Of a stretch of DNA of 42,145 nucleotides, positions 34,685 through 42,145 are shown piece by piece. The DNA is taken from contig JAGGVN010000132.1 of assembly GCA_021158005.1 (NCBI GenBank), positions 1 through 42,145 on the forward strand, given 5' to 3'. The DNA comes from Candidatus Aerophobota bacterium. GTDB taxonomy: Bacteria; Aerophobota; Aerophobia; Aerophobales; JAGGVN01. The translations under genes and the position numbers were made by a program. Positions within the stretch are counted from its first letter, which is position 1, and each line of letters opens with the position of its first letter. The notes under the pieces are model-generated. The model worked only from the letters and a program-made list of their open reading frames with translations, had not been told where the DNA came from and made no database searches.

Positions 34685-36709
34685 TCAAACCCCGGGACTT
34701 TCCCCTCTTAGATAAATCCCCATCTTCTCTTTTAATGAATTTATAATCTTTTCCTGAATTTTATTTACTTCTTCGTCTTTCAAAGTTCTATCCGCTGCTC
34801 GAAAAATGAGAGAACAAGTAAGACTTTTATAACCTGAAGGGATAGGTTTTCCCTGATAAAGATCAAAAAATTCCACCTTTTCCAGCTCTTCTCCTTCTTC
34901 AAAAATAAGTTTTTTTATTTCTTCGGTAAGAATTTCCTTCTTGACAAAAAGAGATAAATCACGACGAATAAAAGGAAACTTTGGCAAAGCTTTCACTCTC
35001 TTCTTTGAGTTATAGAAAGAAAAAAGATTAGAAAGATTGAATTCTAATAAGTAAAGATAAGGAGGGAGCTGAAATCTTTCGGCAACCTTTTTGTGAATTC
35101 TACCTAATAATCCCAGAGTAACATCGTTCTTCTTAATTGTTGCTCCCTCGTTTAAAGAAAGATAAGGATATTCACCGAAAGAAAAATCTACCCCCTCTAT
35201 CCCCAACTCTTTTAATAAAACTTCACCTATTCCTTTAAGAGAAAAAAAGTCAAACTCTTTTTCTACCACCAAGCTACTTAAAGAAATTTTTTCATATAAG
35301 ATATCTTTCTTTTTATTAAATATATTCCCCATCTCAAAAATTCTTAGTTCCTCTATTCCCTGATTTAAATTCCCAAAAGCGATTTTCAATAAATGGGGGA
35401 AAAGATGGGTACTTAAGAGATTTTGCCGAGTAGAAACCGGGTTTTTTAACCTGACACTTTCACTTAAGGATAGATTTGCTTTTTTAAAAATTTCCTCCTC
35501 CTCTAAGCTTATCCCTATTACCTCATAAAAACCTAAACCTCTCAAGATTTCCCTTATTTTCTCTCTTACTTCTTCTTTAAAATCCTCACAGGATGTCTCC
35601 TTTCCTAAAGAAGGAAGAGTTACAGGAATCTTATCGTACCCATAAAATCTAACTATTTCTTCAATAAGATCTATTTCTCTCTCAATATCTTTCCGAAATG
35701 AAGGAACGGAAATCTTCCATTTATCTTCTCTATCCTTTACTTCTACTTCGAATTGAAGATTGTGAAAAATTCTCTTTATCCGAGACTTAGAGATTCTTTT
35801 CCCTATAATTTTATTAACCTTTGAAGGGCGAAAAAAAACCCACCTTTTTTTGGGAGGTAATTTCCCCTTTTCCATTATTTTCCCTGCCACTTTTCCTCCC
35901 GCTATCTTCTGAAGAAGAAAAATAGCTCTTTTTAAAGCTTCTTTAGCTATCCAGGCGTCCACTCCTCTCTCAAATCTATAAGAAGCTTCTGTGGTAATAC
36001 CCATCTTTTGAGAAGTCTTTCGAACGGACACAGGATTAAAAAATGCTGACTCTATGAGAATATTTCTGGTATAATCCTGAATTTGAGTATCTCTTCCTCC
36101 AATAATTCCTGCTAAAGCAATAGCTCTTTTCTCATCAGCGATAACTAACATATCTTTACTCAGTCTCCTCTCTACTCCATCCAAGGTAATTAAAATCTCC
36201 CCTTCCTCAGCCCTGCGCACTATCACCTTTCCTCCTGATAAAGAAGAGTAATCAAACGGATGTAAAGGCTGACCCATTTCCCACAATACATAATTGGTAA
36301 TATCCACAACATTATTAATAGGCTTTCCTCCCCAAATCTGGATCTTTTTTTGTAACCATAAAGGAGAAGGAGCCACCTTCACATCTTTTATTAAACAAGC
36401 GCTGTAATAAGAACACAGATCTAAATCTATTATCTTTATTTGAAAAAGACTCTTTTCCTCTAATTTTCCTATATCATTACAGGGAAGATGTAAACTCTTC
36501 CCTGTTAAAGCTGATATTTCTCTGGCTATTCCTACCAAAGACAGACAATCTCCCCGATTAGAGGTTATCTCTAAATCAAATATCACATCTTCTTCAAATA
36601 CATCTCTATTTTTTACCTCAAACCCGAGAGTATTCAATCTTTCAGCCAACTCTTCAGGAGAAAAAGGAAAATCTACTATTCTCTTCAGACTATTATAAGA
36701 AATCTTCAT
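34685..36709 (-). CDS. pheT: phenylalanyl-tRNA synthetase beta subunit lacking the N-terminal tRNA-binding domain
   Basis: 674 residues against about 790-800 in most bacteria. The chain goes from the opening B1 helix (M-K-I-S-Y-N-S-L-K-R-I-V, L-G-F-E-V) straight to D-L-E-I-T-S-N-R-G-D-C-L-S; the ~110-residue EMAPII-like OB fold that normally sits between is missing. The editing B3/B4 region (A-L-A-G-I-I-G-G), the B5 domain and the C-terminal anticodon-binding FDX-ACB domain (F-P-F-I-R-R-D-L-S-L-F to G-I-Y-L-R-G) are present. It charges tRNA-Phe together with PheS, but pheS is not upstream; instead a truncated toxin gene overlaps its ATG. AGGAG lies nine bases before the ATG. Confidence 0.96.
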   Translation of the reverse strand: MKISYNSLKRIVDFPFSPEELAERLNTLGFEVKNRDVFEEDVIFDLEITSNRGDCLSLVGIAREISALTGKSLHLPCNDIGKLEEKSLFQIKIIDLDLCSYYSACLIKDVKVAPSPLWLQKKIQIWGGKPINNVVDITNYVLWEMGQPLHPFDYSSLSGGKVIVRRAEEGEILITLDGVERRLSKDMLVIADEKRAIALAGIIGGRDTQIQDYTRNILIESAFFNPVSVRKTSQKMGITTEASYRFERGVDAWIAKEALKRAIFLLQKIAGGKVAGKIMEKGKLPPKKRWVFFRPSKVNKIIGKRISKSRIKRIFHNLQFEVEVKDREDKWKISVPSFRKDIEREIDLIEEIVRFYGYDKIPVTLPSLGKETSCEDFKEEVREKIREILRGLGFYEVIGISLEEEEIFKKANLSLSESVRLKNPVSTRQNLLSTHLFPHLLKIAFGNLNQGIEELRIFEMGNIFNKKKDILYEKISLSSLVVEKEFDFFSLKGIGEVLLKELGIEGVDFSFGEYPYLSLNEGATIKKNDVTLGLLGRIHKKVAERFQLPPYLYLLEFNLSNLFSFYNSKKRVKALPKFPFIRRDLSLFVKKEILTEEIKKLIFEEGEELEKVEFFDLYQGKPIPSGYKSLTCSLIFRAADRTLKDEEVNKIQEKIINSLKEKMGIYLRGESPGV

Positions 36710-36798
36710 TTTAAATCTTCTCCTCTTATTAAATCTAAAATCTCTCTGGGCCGGCCTCTAAAATTTAAACCAGAGATAATAACATTAGTGTCCAGCAT
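36706..36798 (-). pseudogene. truncated PIN-domain toxin (VapC-like), first 30 residues only
   Basis: The minus strand encodes M-L-D-T-N-V-I-I-S-G-L-N-F-R-G-R-P-R-E-I-L-D-L-I and stops six residues later. M-L-D-T-N-V-I-I-S is the start of PIN ribonuclease toxins, with the first metal-binding Asp. The remaining ~100 residues with the other acidic residues are absent, so it cannot be an active nuclease. It begins just after the antitoxin stop (GTG at 36801 is an alternative) and its TGA overlaps the pheT ATG as ATGA. Confidence 0.8.
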
Positions 36799-36802
36799 CA
36801 CT

Positions 36803-37054
36803 TTAGGCTTTTCTTTTCTCTTCTCTATATTCATGGACAATCCGATCTACATCTTCTTCCTTAATCCCTTTCTGTTTTGCTTTCATCTCCCCATATTGGT
36901 AAATCTCTTTCCATTCTTGCTCTTCAACATATCGCCTCAGAGCCTCCCTTATTAATTCGCTCCTTGTCCTTCCCTCTTTTTTCATAAGCTCTTTTATCTT
37001 CTTTGCCATCTCAGGGGGTAAAGATAAACTTATAGTTTTTGTTGTTCTTCCCAT
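36803..37054 (-). CDS. ribbon-helix-helix (CopG-type) antitoxin or regulator
   Basis: 83 residues from the chosen ATG. The N-terminus K-T-I-S-L-S-L-P-P is the DNA-binding beta strand, followed by M-A-K-K-I-K-E-L-M and the R-T-R-S-E-L-I-R-E-A-L-R-R-Y-V-E-E helix, the classic RHH fold. The charged C-terminal tail is typical of antitoxins that wrap a PIN toxin. It precedes the toxin remnant, so it is an orphaned antitoxin. The start at 37054 is favoured because the likely promoter -10 covers the region around 37090; the frame is open further up, but family proteins start at M-G-R-T-T-K-T. It may autoregulate the pheT unit. Confidence 0.87.
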   Translation of the reverse strand: MGRTTKTISLSLPPEMAKKIKELMKKEGRTRSELIREALRRYVEEQEWKEIYQYGEMKAKQKGIKEEDVDRIVHEYREEKRKA

Positions 37055-37086
37055 AGTTATAGCTCTTTTAATACTTAGTGAATTTA

Positions 37087-37115
37087 AACATAGCAATATA
37101 TCAAAGATTCGTCAA
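37087..37115 (-). promoter_or_regulatory. promoter of the antitoxin-pheT-GH38 unit
   Basis: On the minus strand TTGACG, 17 bases, TATGTT, ending 32 bases before the antitoxin ATG. RHH antitoxins commonly bind here; I see no clear operator palindrome. Since toxin remnant and pheT are coupled and no other promoter is evident before pheT, this site may drive pheT. Confidence 0.55.
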
Positions 37116-37474
37116 GAGTTTTGGAAATTTGGCTATAATGATACTGAACACTTTTCAATACTTTCCTATATTATTAAATTTTCTTTTTCCTCATTTCGGA
37201 GGTCTCATTAAGGTAGCGTATGTAATGCTCCTTCAGGGGAATGTCCTTAAGTAAAAAATATAGGTATAATTTCCTTATATAAAAGACTTTCAACAGCTAA
37301 TAGAACATCCTACCCACACCGTAACAGATGGATAGAGTTATATTTGACAATTTTAGAAAGAATAATATCATATAAATTGGATAACCGATGGGTTTTCTCA
37401 AGTTCAATAGAGGAATGAATTTCTTAGGGCAAGAAAAGACTGGGAAAAGGTCTTTCTACGGTAGCCTAAAATAG
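37116..37474. other. non-coding gap between the antitoxin and the tRNA cluster
   Basis: About 360 bases with no ORF I can support on either strand. It is AT-rich and lies between divergent units. A TTGACA at 37348 on the plus strand, with TATCAT 16 bases on, could be a further promoter. It may also hold decayed sequence from the event that truncated the toxin, but no trace of the missing PIN or of pheS is readable. Confidence 0.5.
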
Positions 37475-37503
37475 TTGACTTTTAAAGAAAAAGAGTATAT
37501 ATT
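37475..37503 (+). promoter_or_regulatory. promoter of the tRNA-Leu/fMet/Met cluster
   Basis: TTGACT, 17 bases, TATATT on the plus strand, ending 42 bases before tRNA-Leu. A second shifted -10 (TATTAT) is possible. It is the only strong candidate for these plus-strand tRNAs, which are opposite to every other gene in the window. Confidence 0.65.
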
Positions 37504-37545
37504 ATAAATTATAAACAGAAGATTTAGAGACTGAGAAAGAGTAGA

Positions 37546-37633
37546 GCCGGAGTGGCGGAATTGGTAGACGCAGTGGACTTAAAATCCACTGAGTAATTAA
37601 AAACTCGTGCCGGTTCAAGTCCGGCCTCCGGCA
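37546..37633 (+). tRNA. trnL: tRNA-Leu (TAA)
   Basis: 88 bases with a long variable arm, a class II tRNA. Acceptor GCCGGAG pairs with CTCCGGC; discriminator A. Stem GTGGA/TCCAC encloses CTTAAAA, giving anticodon TAA. T arm GCCGG-TTCAAGT-CCGGC. CCA is not encoded. Confidence 0.96.
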
Positions 37634-37653
37634 TAAGGAGTTAATCTAAAAAT

Positions 37654-37730
<77 letters not shown>

Positions 37731-37733
37731 AAT

Positions 37734-37807
37734 GGCGGTGTAGCTCAGCTGGTTAGAGCACACGGCTCATACCCGTGGAGTCCGGAGTTCGAATCTCCGC
37801 ACCGCCA
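37734..37807 (+). tRNA. trnM: elongator tRNA-Met (CAT)
   Basis: 74 bases. Acceptor GGCGGTG pairs with CACCGCC, discriminator A, CCA not encoded. Anticodon stem CACGG/CCGTG encloses CTCATAC. The body (GGCGGTGTAGCTCAGCTGG start and CATAC loop) resembles elongator tRNA-Met. A CAT anticodon can also be tRNA-Ile2 with lysidine, but those usually have a different acceptor and CATAA. It is three bases after tRNA-fMet. Confidence 0.9.
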
Positions 37808-37858
37808 CTCAGAGCGCTTAATTCAGACTTCTTCAATTTTCAAAATTGCGCCTCATCT

Positions 37859-38404
37859 TTACTTAAAGTTAGAACGGCGTCTTTCCTTATAACGGGTAAC
37901 AGTAAAACGATATATTTTAAGCTGGTCAAAGGGGAGACCGTAAAGGCCGGCTTTTTGTTGAGCAATTCTTAGCTGAGTCTCCACGGTATCCACTCCTTCT
38001 AAATCGGGTAAGAGTAATCCTTTTTGCCATCCTTTACTTACAATCACTCCATATTTTCGTGGATCCAAATCATCAAGAGAATTAACCAATTCCGGTTCGC
38101 TAAGAATATCCACAGAGATTTCTATTTCTTTTAACTCCTCCTCTCTCACTGGAGGGAAACGAGGGTCCTGAGTAGCTGCGCTAATAGCATTTTTTATAAT
38201 CTCCTCTCCAATATTTTTCTGAGTAGGAAGATAGGTTCCAATACAACCTCTTAACTCTCCTCTTTTATGTAAAGAAACAAATACCCCTGCTCTTCTACAA
38301 AACTCTGGAGGGACCTTATCAGGAAGAGAAGGAACTCTTCTTTTTCTTAAAAATTCTTTCAATGTCCATCGAGCTAAATAAACAGGGAAACTTTCTTTTT
38401 TCAT
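37859..38404 (-). CDS. AMMECR1-domain protein (AmmeMemoRadiSam A-type)
   Basis: 181 residues covering one AMMECR1 domain. The signature [10 protein letters not shown] lies at 51-60, followed by [11 protein letters not shown] and [32 protein letters not shown] lies near the C-terminus. In many prokaryotes this domain occurs with Memo and radical-SAM proteins; neither is nearby. Its biochemical role is unknown. It starts within the stop of fmt (ATGA overlap), so it is translated with it. Confidence 0.93.
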   Translation of the reverse strand: MKKESFPVYLARWTLKEFLRKRRVPSLPDKVPPEFCRRAGVFVSLHKRGELRGCIGTYLPTQKNIGEEIIKNAISAATQDPRFPPVREEELKEIEISVDILSEPELVNSLDDLDPRKYGVIVSKGWQKGLLLPDLEGVDTVETQLRIAQQKAGLYGLPFDQLKIYRFTVTRYKERRRSNFK

Positions 38405-39351
38405 TTTCCGAGAATAAAACCTTCTTTAAGATGATATCCTTTTATAAAATCATAGCCATTAATATGTCTTCGATTGGGTAGCTGAACCTCTTTAATCAGT
38501 AGAAATCCATTCCCTCCTTTTACTAAAAAACCCTCTTCTTTCTTTATCTTAACAATCTCGCCCGGATAATTTTCTCCCTTTTTCTCTTCTTCCCATAACT
38601 CTGTCCGCCAGATTTTCATCTTCTCTTTTTTCCCTCTTAAGGAAATAAGGGTAAAAGCACCCGGGGAAGGGTTCAATCCTCTTACGAGGTTATGTATTTC
38701 TCTACAGGGTTTATTCCAATCAATTTTACCATCACTCTTCTTTATTTTAGGAGCATAACTTACCTGCTTCTCATTCTGAGTTAAAAATTCAACTTCCCTC
38801 TTTTTTAACATTTCTACTCCTTTTTCTATAAGGTCTGCTCCCATGAAGGATAACTTTTCTTCTAAGGTTCCGGCAGTATCATTGAGAGTAATAGGAACCT
38901 TTCTCTGAAGAATTATCTCACCTTTATCTATCTCTTTTTCCATCTTTTGAAGAGTTATTCCGGTATATTTCTCTCCTTTAATTATAGCCCAGGGAATAGG
39001 AGCAGGACCTCTATAGCGGGGAAGAAGAGAAAAATGGAGATTTATACAACAAATTTTGGGAATTGATAAAATCTTCTCACTCAAAATTTGCCCAAATCCT
39101 ACTACCACTATTAAATCAGGAGCCATTCTTTCTATCCGGGAAATAAAGGAAGGAGAATTTACTTTTTCTGGTTGATAAACAGGAATTCCTTTTTCTCTGG
39201 CTAATTTCTTCACTGGAGGAGATATTAACTTTCTCCTCCTTCCCTGGGGGCGATCTGGTGAGGTAACTACTCCTACTAATTTCTCCCTCTCCAATAACCT
39301 CCTCAAAACAGGGAGAGCATATCCGGGTGTTCCCATAAAAAGAATACGCAT
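38401..39351 (-). CDS. fmt: methionyl-tRNA formyltransferase
   Basis: 316 residues from the ATG giving [10 protein letters not shown]. It transfers formyl from 10-formyl-THF to Met-tRNA-fMet. The catalytic set is seen as [13 protein letters not shown] (Asn104, His106) and E-I-D-K-G-E-I-I (Asp142). The [10 protein letters not shown] loop that contacts the tRNA acceptor is at 31-40. The C-terminal OB-like domain follows. A GTG seven codons upstream is in frame but less like the family. def, often a neighbour, is absent. Confidence 0.97.
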   Translation of the reverse strand: MRILFMGTPGYALPVLRRLLEREKLVGVVTSPDRPQGRRRKLISPPVKKLAREKGIPVYQPEKVNSPSFISRIERMAPDLIVVVGFGQILSEKILSIPKICCINLHFSLLPRYRGPAPIPWAIIKGEKYTGITLQKMEKEIDKGEIILQRKVPITLNDTAGTLEEKLSFMGADLIEKGVEMLKKREVEFLTQNEKQVSYAPKIKKSDGKIDWNKPCREIHNLVRGLNPSPGAFTLISLRGKKEKMKIWRTELWEEEKKGENYPGEIVKIKKEEGFLVKGGNGFLLIKEVQLPNRRHINGYDFIKGYHLKEGFILGK

Positions 39352-39418
39352 TCTCTTTAAAAATACCCCCACCCTTTAAGGACGAAAGAAAAACTTTTGA
39401 GTTTTTTAGTTCTAAAAG

Positions 39419-39470
39419 GGGAACCTTCTCAGAAGAGAATCGTCTCTCTCTTAGCTGAAGTCGGGTTCCC
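39419..39470 (-). terminator. stem-loop between rpsU and fmt, possible terminator or attenuator
   Basis: On the minus strand GGGAACC pairs with GGTTCCC around a 38-base interior that contains its own hairpin (AGAGA-GACGAT-TCTCT). The outer stem is followed by CTTTTAG, a short T run, which allows partial termination after rpsU and before fmt. It is not a T-box as far as I can see. Confidence 0.4.
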
Positions 39471-39521
39471 TCCAGAAAGGTGTTAGCTCAAAGTTCTTCT
39501 CTCCTTGAAAGGGTGGGTAGA

Positions 39522-39731
39522 TTAGTAATTTTTGATTCTCTCTAACTTCCACATTTTCCTTCTCTGTCTTCTAATGGCTTTAAGTCTTTTTTTTCTCTTT
39601 CTTTCTGTAGGTTTTTCGTATTCTTGATGCCTTTTAATCTCTGAAGTTAAGCCCGATTGTTGGCACTCTATTTTAAAACGCTTTAGAGCTTGAGAAAAAG
39701 AATCATAATCATTCACTCTAATCGTAACCAA
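39522..39731 (-). CDS. rpsU: 30S ribosomal protein S21
   Basis: 69 residues. S21 sits by the anti-Shine-Dalgarno end of 16S rRNA and aids initiation. It reads M-V-T-I-R-V-N-D-Y-D-S-F-S-Q-A-L-K-R-F-K-I-E-C, followed by the basic K-R-K-K-R-L-K-A-I-R-R-Q-R-R-K. The start codon is TTG, preceded by a GAGGGGGG run seven to eight bases upstream; no ATG is available. It has its own promoter candidate and is separated from fmt by a structured gap. Confidence 0.95.
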   Translation of the reverse strand: MVTIRVNDYDSFSQALKRFKIECQQSGLTSEIKRHQEYEKPTERKRKKRLKAIRRQRRKMWKLERIKNY

Positions 39732-39760
39732 TATAATACACCCCCCCTCTTTTTATCTTT

Positions 39761-39788
39761 ACTCTATTAAATTTAAAAAATAAGTCAA
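39761..39788 (-). promoter_or_regulatory. promoter of rpsU
   Basis: TTGACT, 16 bases, TAGAGT on the minus strand, ending 30 bases before the TTG start of rpsU. It lies in the 200-base gap after pnp. Nothing else there is convincing except a weak hairpin at 39849-39863. Confidence 0.5.
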
Positions 39789-39931
39789 GAGGAATCTGAG
39801 GGCTTTTCTCCTCAACGATTTTAGACCTCTTTCTCTAAAAATAGACAAGGGCTTCGCTCACCCGGAAAATTCCTTCACTATAGATATAAACTTACAAAAA
39901 TCTAAAACTTCCCTGATAATTAAGAAAATAG

Positions 39932-42016
39932 TTAATTTCTCTCTGCTTTCCTTTTACTCAAATTCAGTCTTCCTGATTCATCAATATTAATAACTTTAAC
40001 TTTGATCTCTTCTCCCACTTTTACTACATCGGAAACATTCTTCACAAATCCATTACTTAGCTCTGAAATATGGACTAATCCTTCTTTCCCTGGCATAATC
40101 TCCACAAACGCTCCAAAATTAGTTATTCGTTTTACTTTCCCTAAATAAATCTCCCCTACTTTTGGTTCTTTAATTATTCCCTTTATCATCTCCAAAGCTC
40201 TCTTTGCTTTATTCTCATCCGTGGAAGAAATAGTTATCCTCCCTTCTGTATCATCAATGTCAATATTCACTCCTGTCTCTTTTATTATCTTTTTTATAAC
40301 CCTTCCTCCCGGACCAATAATTTCCCCTATCTTATCAAGAGAGACAAGAGAAGTAATAATACGAGGAGCGTAATTTGAAATACTACTTCGCGGTCTTTTT
40401 ATTACTTTTTCCATCTCATTTATTATGAGATTCCGGGCTATTTTCGCTTTCCTAAAAGCTTCTCTTAAAATTCCTGTATCAATTTCCGAAATTTTAATAT
40501 CTAACTGAAGAGCGGTTACAGCTTCTCTGGTGCCAGCAATTTTGAAATCCATATCTCCAAGATGATCCTCTAATCCCTGGATATCGGTTAAAATAATTAT
40601 TTTATCTCCCTCTTTAATTAATCCCATTCCCACTCCGGCTACAGGTTCAGAGATAGGAACACCTGCATCCATCAAACATAAACTTCCCCCACAAACAGAC
40701 GCCATAGAAGAGGAACCATTAGACTCTAAAATGTCCGAAACTAAACGAATAGTATAAGGAAAAGTTTCAGCATTAGGTAAAACAGGGAGAAGGGCTCTTT
40801 CCGCCAAAAACCCATGGCCAATCTCTCTTCTGGCCGGGCCTGTTAAACGCCTTATCTCCCCTGTAGAAAAAGGAAGAAAGTTATAATGAAACATAAATCT
40901 CTTAGAAATTTCTTCTTTTTGCAATCCATCAATTATTTGTTCATCAGCGGATGTCCCTAATGTAGTTACCACTAAAGCTTGAGTTTCTCCCCGCGTGAAT
41001 AACCCCGAACCGTGAACTCTTGAAAGTATTCCTACTTCACAACTAATAGGTCGAATTTCATCTAGTCTTCGCCCGTCCCACCTTTTTTTCTCCTGAATAA
41101 TCAATTCCCTCATTCTCTTCTTTTTTTCCTCATTTATCATACTTAAAAGGTCAAATTCTCCTTCCGGGAACTCAGCCAAAAATTTCTCCTTAACTTCTTT
41201 TTCTAATTCATCCATATAGGCATCTTTCTCTTCTTTACTCCAGGAACTCTTAATACTCTTCATCTTATCACTAATATAATCTTTTACCTTTTTCTCTAAA
41301 TTTTTATCTATCTTGGACTCAGAGAGAAAAATTTTCTGTTCTTTTTTCTCTGTAGAAGAGAGAAATTCCTCTTCTATCTTTACTATCTCTTTAATATAAG
41401 AATGTGCTCTTTGCAAAGCCTCCAGAATAACCTCTTCCCCAATCTTATTTGCTCCTCCTTCTACCATTATTAAACCTTCTTTAGTGCCCGCTACTACCAG
41501 ATTTAATTCGCTCTCTTCCAGTTCTTCATCAGAAGGATTAAAAAGGAATTTATCCTGTTTCTTCCCTATTCTTACTCCTCCAATATTCTTTGCAAAAGGT
41601 AATCCTGCAAGCGATAAAACCAACGAAGCCCCGATAATAGATAGAATAACTGGTTGATTTGAATGACTTGCAGATAAAACAGTAGCTATTATTTGAACTT
41701 CATTTCTAAAATTTTTAGGAAAGAGAGGACGAACAGACCTATCTATTAATCTACTGGCCAATATCTCTTCATCAGAAGGTTTTCCCTCTCTTTTAAAAAA
41801 TCCTCCAGGAATTTTTCCCACCGCATAAGCTTTTTCCCTGTAATCCACAATCAGAGGAATAAAATCAATCTCTTCCCGGGTAAAAGAAGAGACTACAGCG
41901 GTTACCAGGACCACTGTCTCTCCATACTGCACAAGCACTGCTCCATCGCTCTTTCGCGCAAGCTTTCCCTCTTCCAAAACTAAAATTTTTCCTTCTATTT
42001 CTTTCTCTAACCTCAT
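39932..42016 (-). CDS. pnp: polyribonucleotide nucleotidyltransferase (PNPase)
   Basis: 694 residues. It degrades RNA 3' to 5' with phosphate. Two RNase PH-like domains surround a helical linker; the second has G-T-S-A-D-E-Q and the catalytic-site block [19 protein letters not shown]. The KH domain ([15 protein letters not shown]) and S1 domain ([15 protein letters not shown], then [10 protein letters not shown]) end the chain. The ATG shares bases with the stop of rpsO, a tight rpsO-pnp pair as in most bacteria. Confidence 0.98.
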   Translation of the reverse strand: MRLEKEIEGKILVLEEGKLARKSDGAVLVQYGETVVLVTAVVSSFTREEIDFIPLIVDYREKAYAVGKIPGGFFKREGKPSDEEILASRLIDRSVRPLFPKNFRNEVQIIATVLSASHSNQPVILSIIGASLVLSLAGLPFAKNIGGVRIGKKQDKFLFNPSDEELEESELNLVVAGTKEGLIMVEGGANKIGEEVILEALQRAHSYIKEIVKIEEEFLSSTEKKEQKIFLSESKIDKNLEKKVKDYISDKMKSIKSSWSKEEKDAYMDELEKEVKEKFLAEFPEGEFDLLSMINEEKKKRMRELIIQEKKRWDGRRLDEIRPISCEVGILSRVHGSGLFTRGETQALVVTTLGTSADEQIIDGLQKEEISKRFMFHYNFLPFSTGEIRRLTGPARREIGHGFLAERALLPVLPNAETFPYTIRLVSDILESNGSSSMASVCGGSLCLMDAGVPISEPVAGVGMGLIKEGDKIIILTDIQGLEDHLGDMDFKIAGTREAVTALQLDIKISEIDTGILREAFRKAKIARNLIINEMEKVIKRPRSSISNYAPRIITSLVSLDKIGEIIGPGGRVIKKIIKETGVNIDIDDTEGRITISSTDENKAKRALEMIKGIIKEPKVGEIYLGKVKRITNFGAFVEIMPGKEGLVHISELSNGFVKNVSDVVKVGEEIKVKVINIDESGRLNLSKRKAERN

Positions 42017-42145
42017 TTTGCTCCATTCCTTTTATGGCTTTGGAGATACTCCACCATTTTCTTATATCTCTCTTCATCCTTATCTTGAAGATACTTCAGA
42101 AGTTTTCTTCTTTGAGCTACGAGTTTCAGAAGTCCTCTCTTAGAG
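42013..42145 (-). CDS. rpsO: 30S ribosomal protein S15, C-terminal part, cut by window edge
   Basis: The last 44 residues are present: [19 protein letters not shown] then [16 protein letters not shown]-x-L-V-x-x-R-R-x-L-L-x-Y-L is the S15 signature. The C-terminus has a short K-R-N-G-A-K tail. The stop TGA overlaps the pnp ATG. The rest lies beyond the right edge. Confidence 0.93.
   Translation of the reverse strand, partial: SKRGLLKLVAQRRKLLKYLQDKDEERYKKMVEYLQSHKRNGAK

Noticed and set aside
37116-37474. Possible short ORFs in the gap between the antitoxin and the tRNAs
   Set aside because: All are below about 20 codons, without good ribosome-binding sites or recognisable sequence.
37734-37807. 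tRNA with CAT anticodon as tRNA-Ile2
   Set aside because: The GGCGGTG acceptor and CTCATAC loop match elongator tRNA-Met better.
39419-39470. T-box riboswitch upstream of fmt
   Set aside because: No T-box sequence (GGTGGNACCGCG type) and no specifier loop could be found.
39849-39863. Hairpin GGGCTTCGCTCACCC after pnp as a terminator
   Set aside because: Stem of only four pairs with a wobble, and no T run directly after it on the minus strand.
41865-42077. Alternative minus-strand frame across the rpsO-pnp junction
   Set aside because: It overlaps two well-supported genes in another frame and its sequence matches nothing.

Overview
The window is AT-rich bacterial DNA dominated by one very long, unidirectional (minus-strand) translation and transcription locus. 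Reading in the direction of transcription, from right to left, it runs tRNA-Tyr, tRNA-Thr, tuf, rpmG, tRNA-Trp, secE, nusG, rplK, rplA, rplJ/rplL, rpoB, rpoC, rpsL, rpsG, fusA, then the S10 genes (rpsJ to rpsQ), the spc genes (rplN to secY, adk, infA, rpmJ), the alpha genes (rpsM, rpsK, rpsD, rpoA, rplQ) and the start of truA. The tuf-rpoBC, str, S10, spc and alpha blocks are thus joined in about 28.6 kb. Most neighbours touch or overlap by 4-30 bases, which points to translational coupling. The larger gaps (before rpsM, rpsD, rpsH and rplV) carry promoter-like sequences or RNA structure.

The right third (28.9-42.1 kb) holds smaller units. A ppdK gene with a tiny membrane protein behind it is driven by two good sigma-70-type promoters. 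Next comes an accessory unit of a ribbon-helix-helix antitoxin, a truncated PIN toxin, pheT and a GH38 glycosidase. Divergent from it is a plus-strand tRNA cluster (Leu, initiator Met, elongator Met). Last come AMMECR1-domain gene/fmt/rpsU and rpsO/pnp, both minus strand.

The organism is a bacterium (alpha2-beta-beta' RNA polymerase, initiator tRNA of bacterial type, Fmt, S21). I cannot name the phylum from sequence alone. Short RpoB/RpoC without large insertions, zinc forms of S14, S4, L36, L33 and Adk, no rpmD (L30) at its usual place, and a pyruvate phosphate dikinase fit a poorly sampled, probably anaerobic lineage.

The most striking points are: L10 and L7/L12 encoded in one uninterrupted frame with a strong internal ribosome-binding site for L12; a PheT without the N-terminal tRNA-binding domain, coupled by ATGA to a decapitated toxin gene instead of pheS; an EF-Tu with a five-cysteine cluster in the G domain; an RpoA whose C-terminal domain has Ala in place of the DNA-binding Arg265; and an L33 gene whose stop codon lies partly inside tRNA-Trp. 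No insertion sequence, CRISPR array or rRNA gene was seen.
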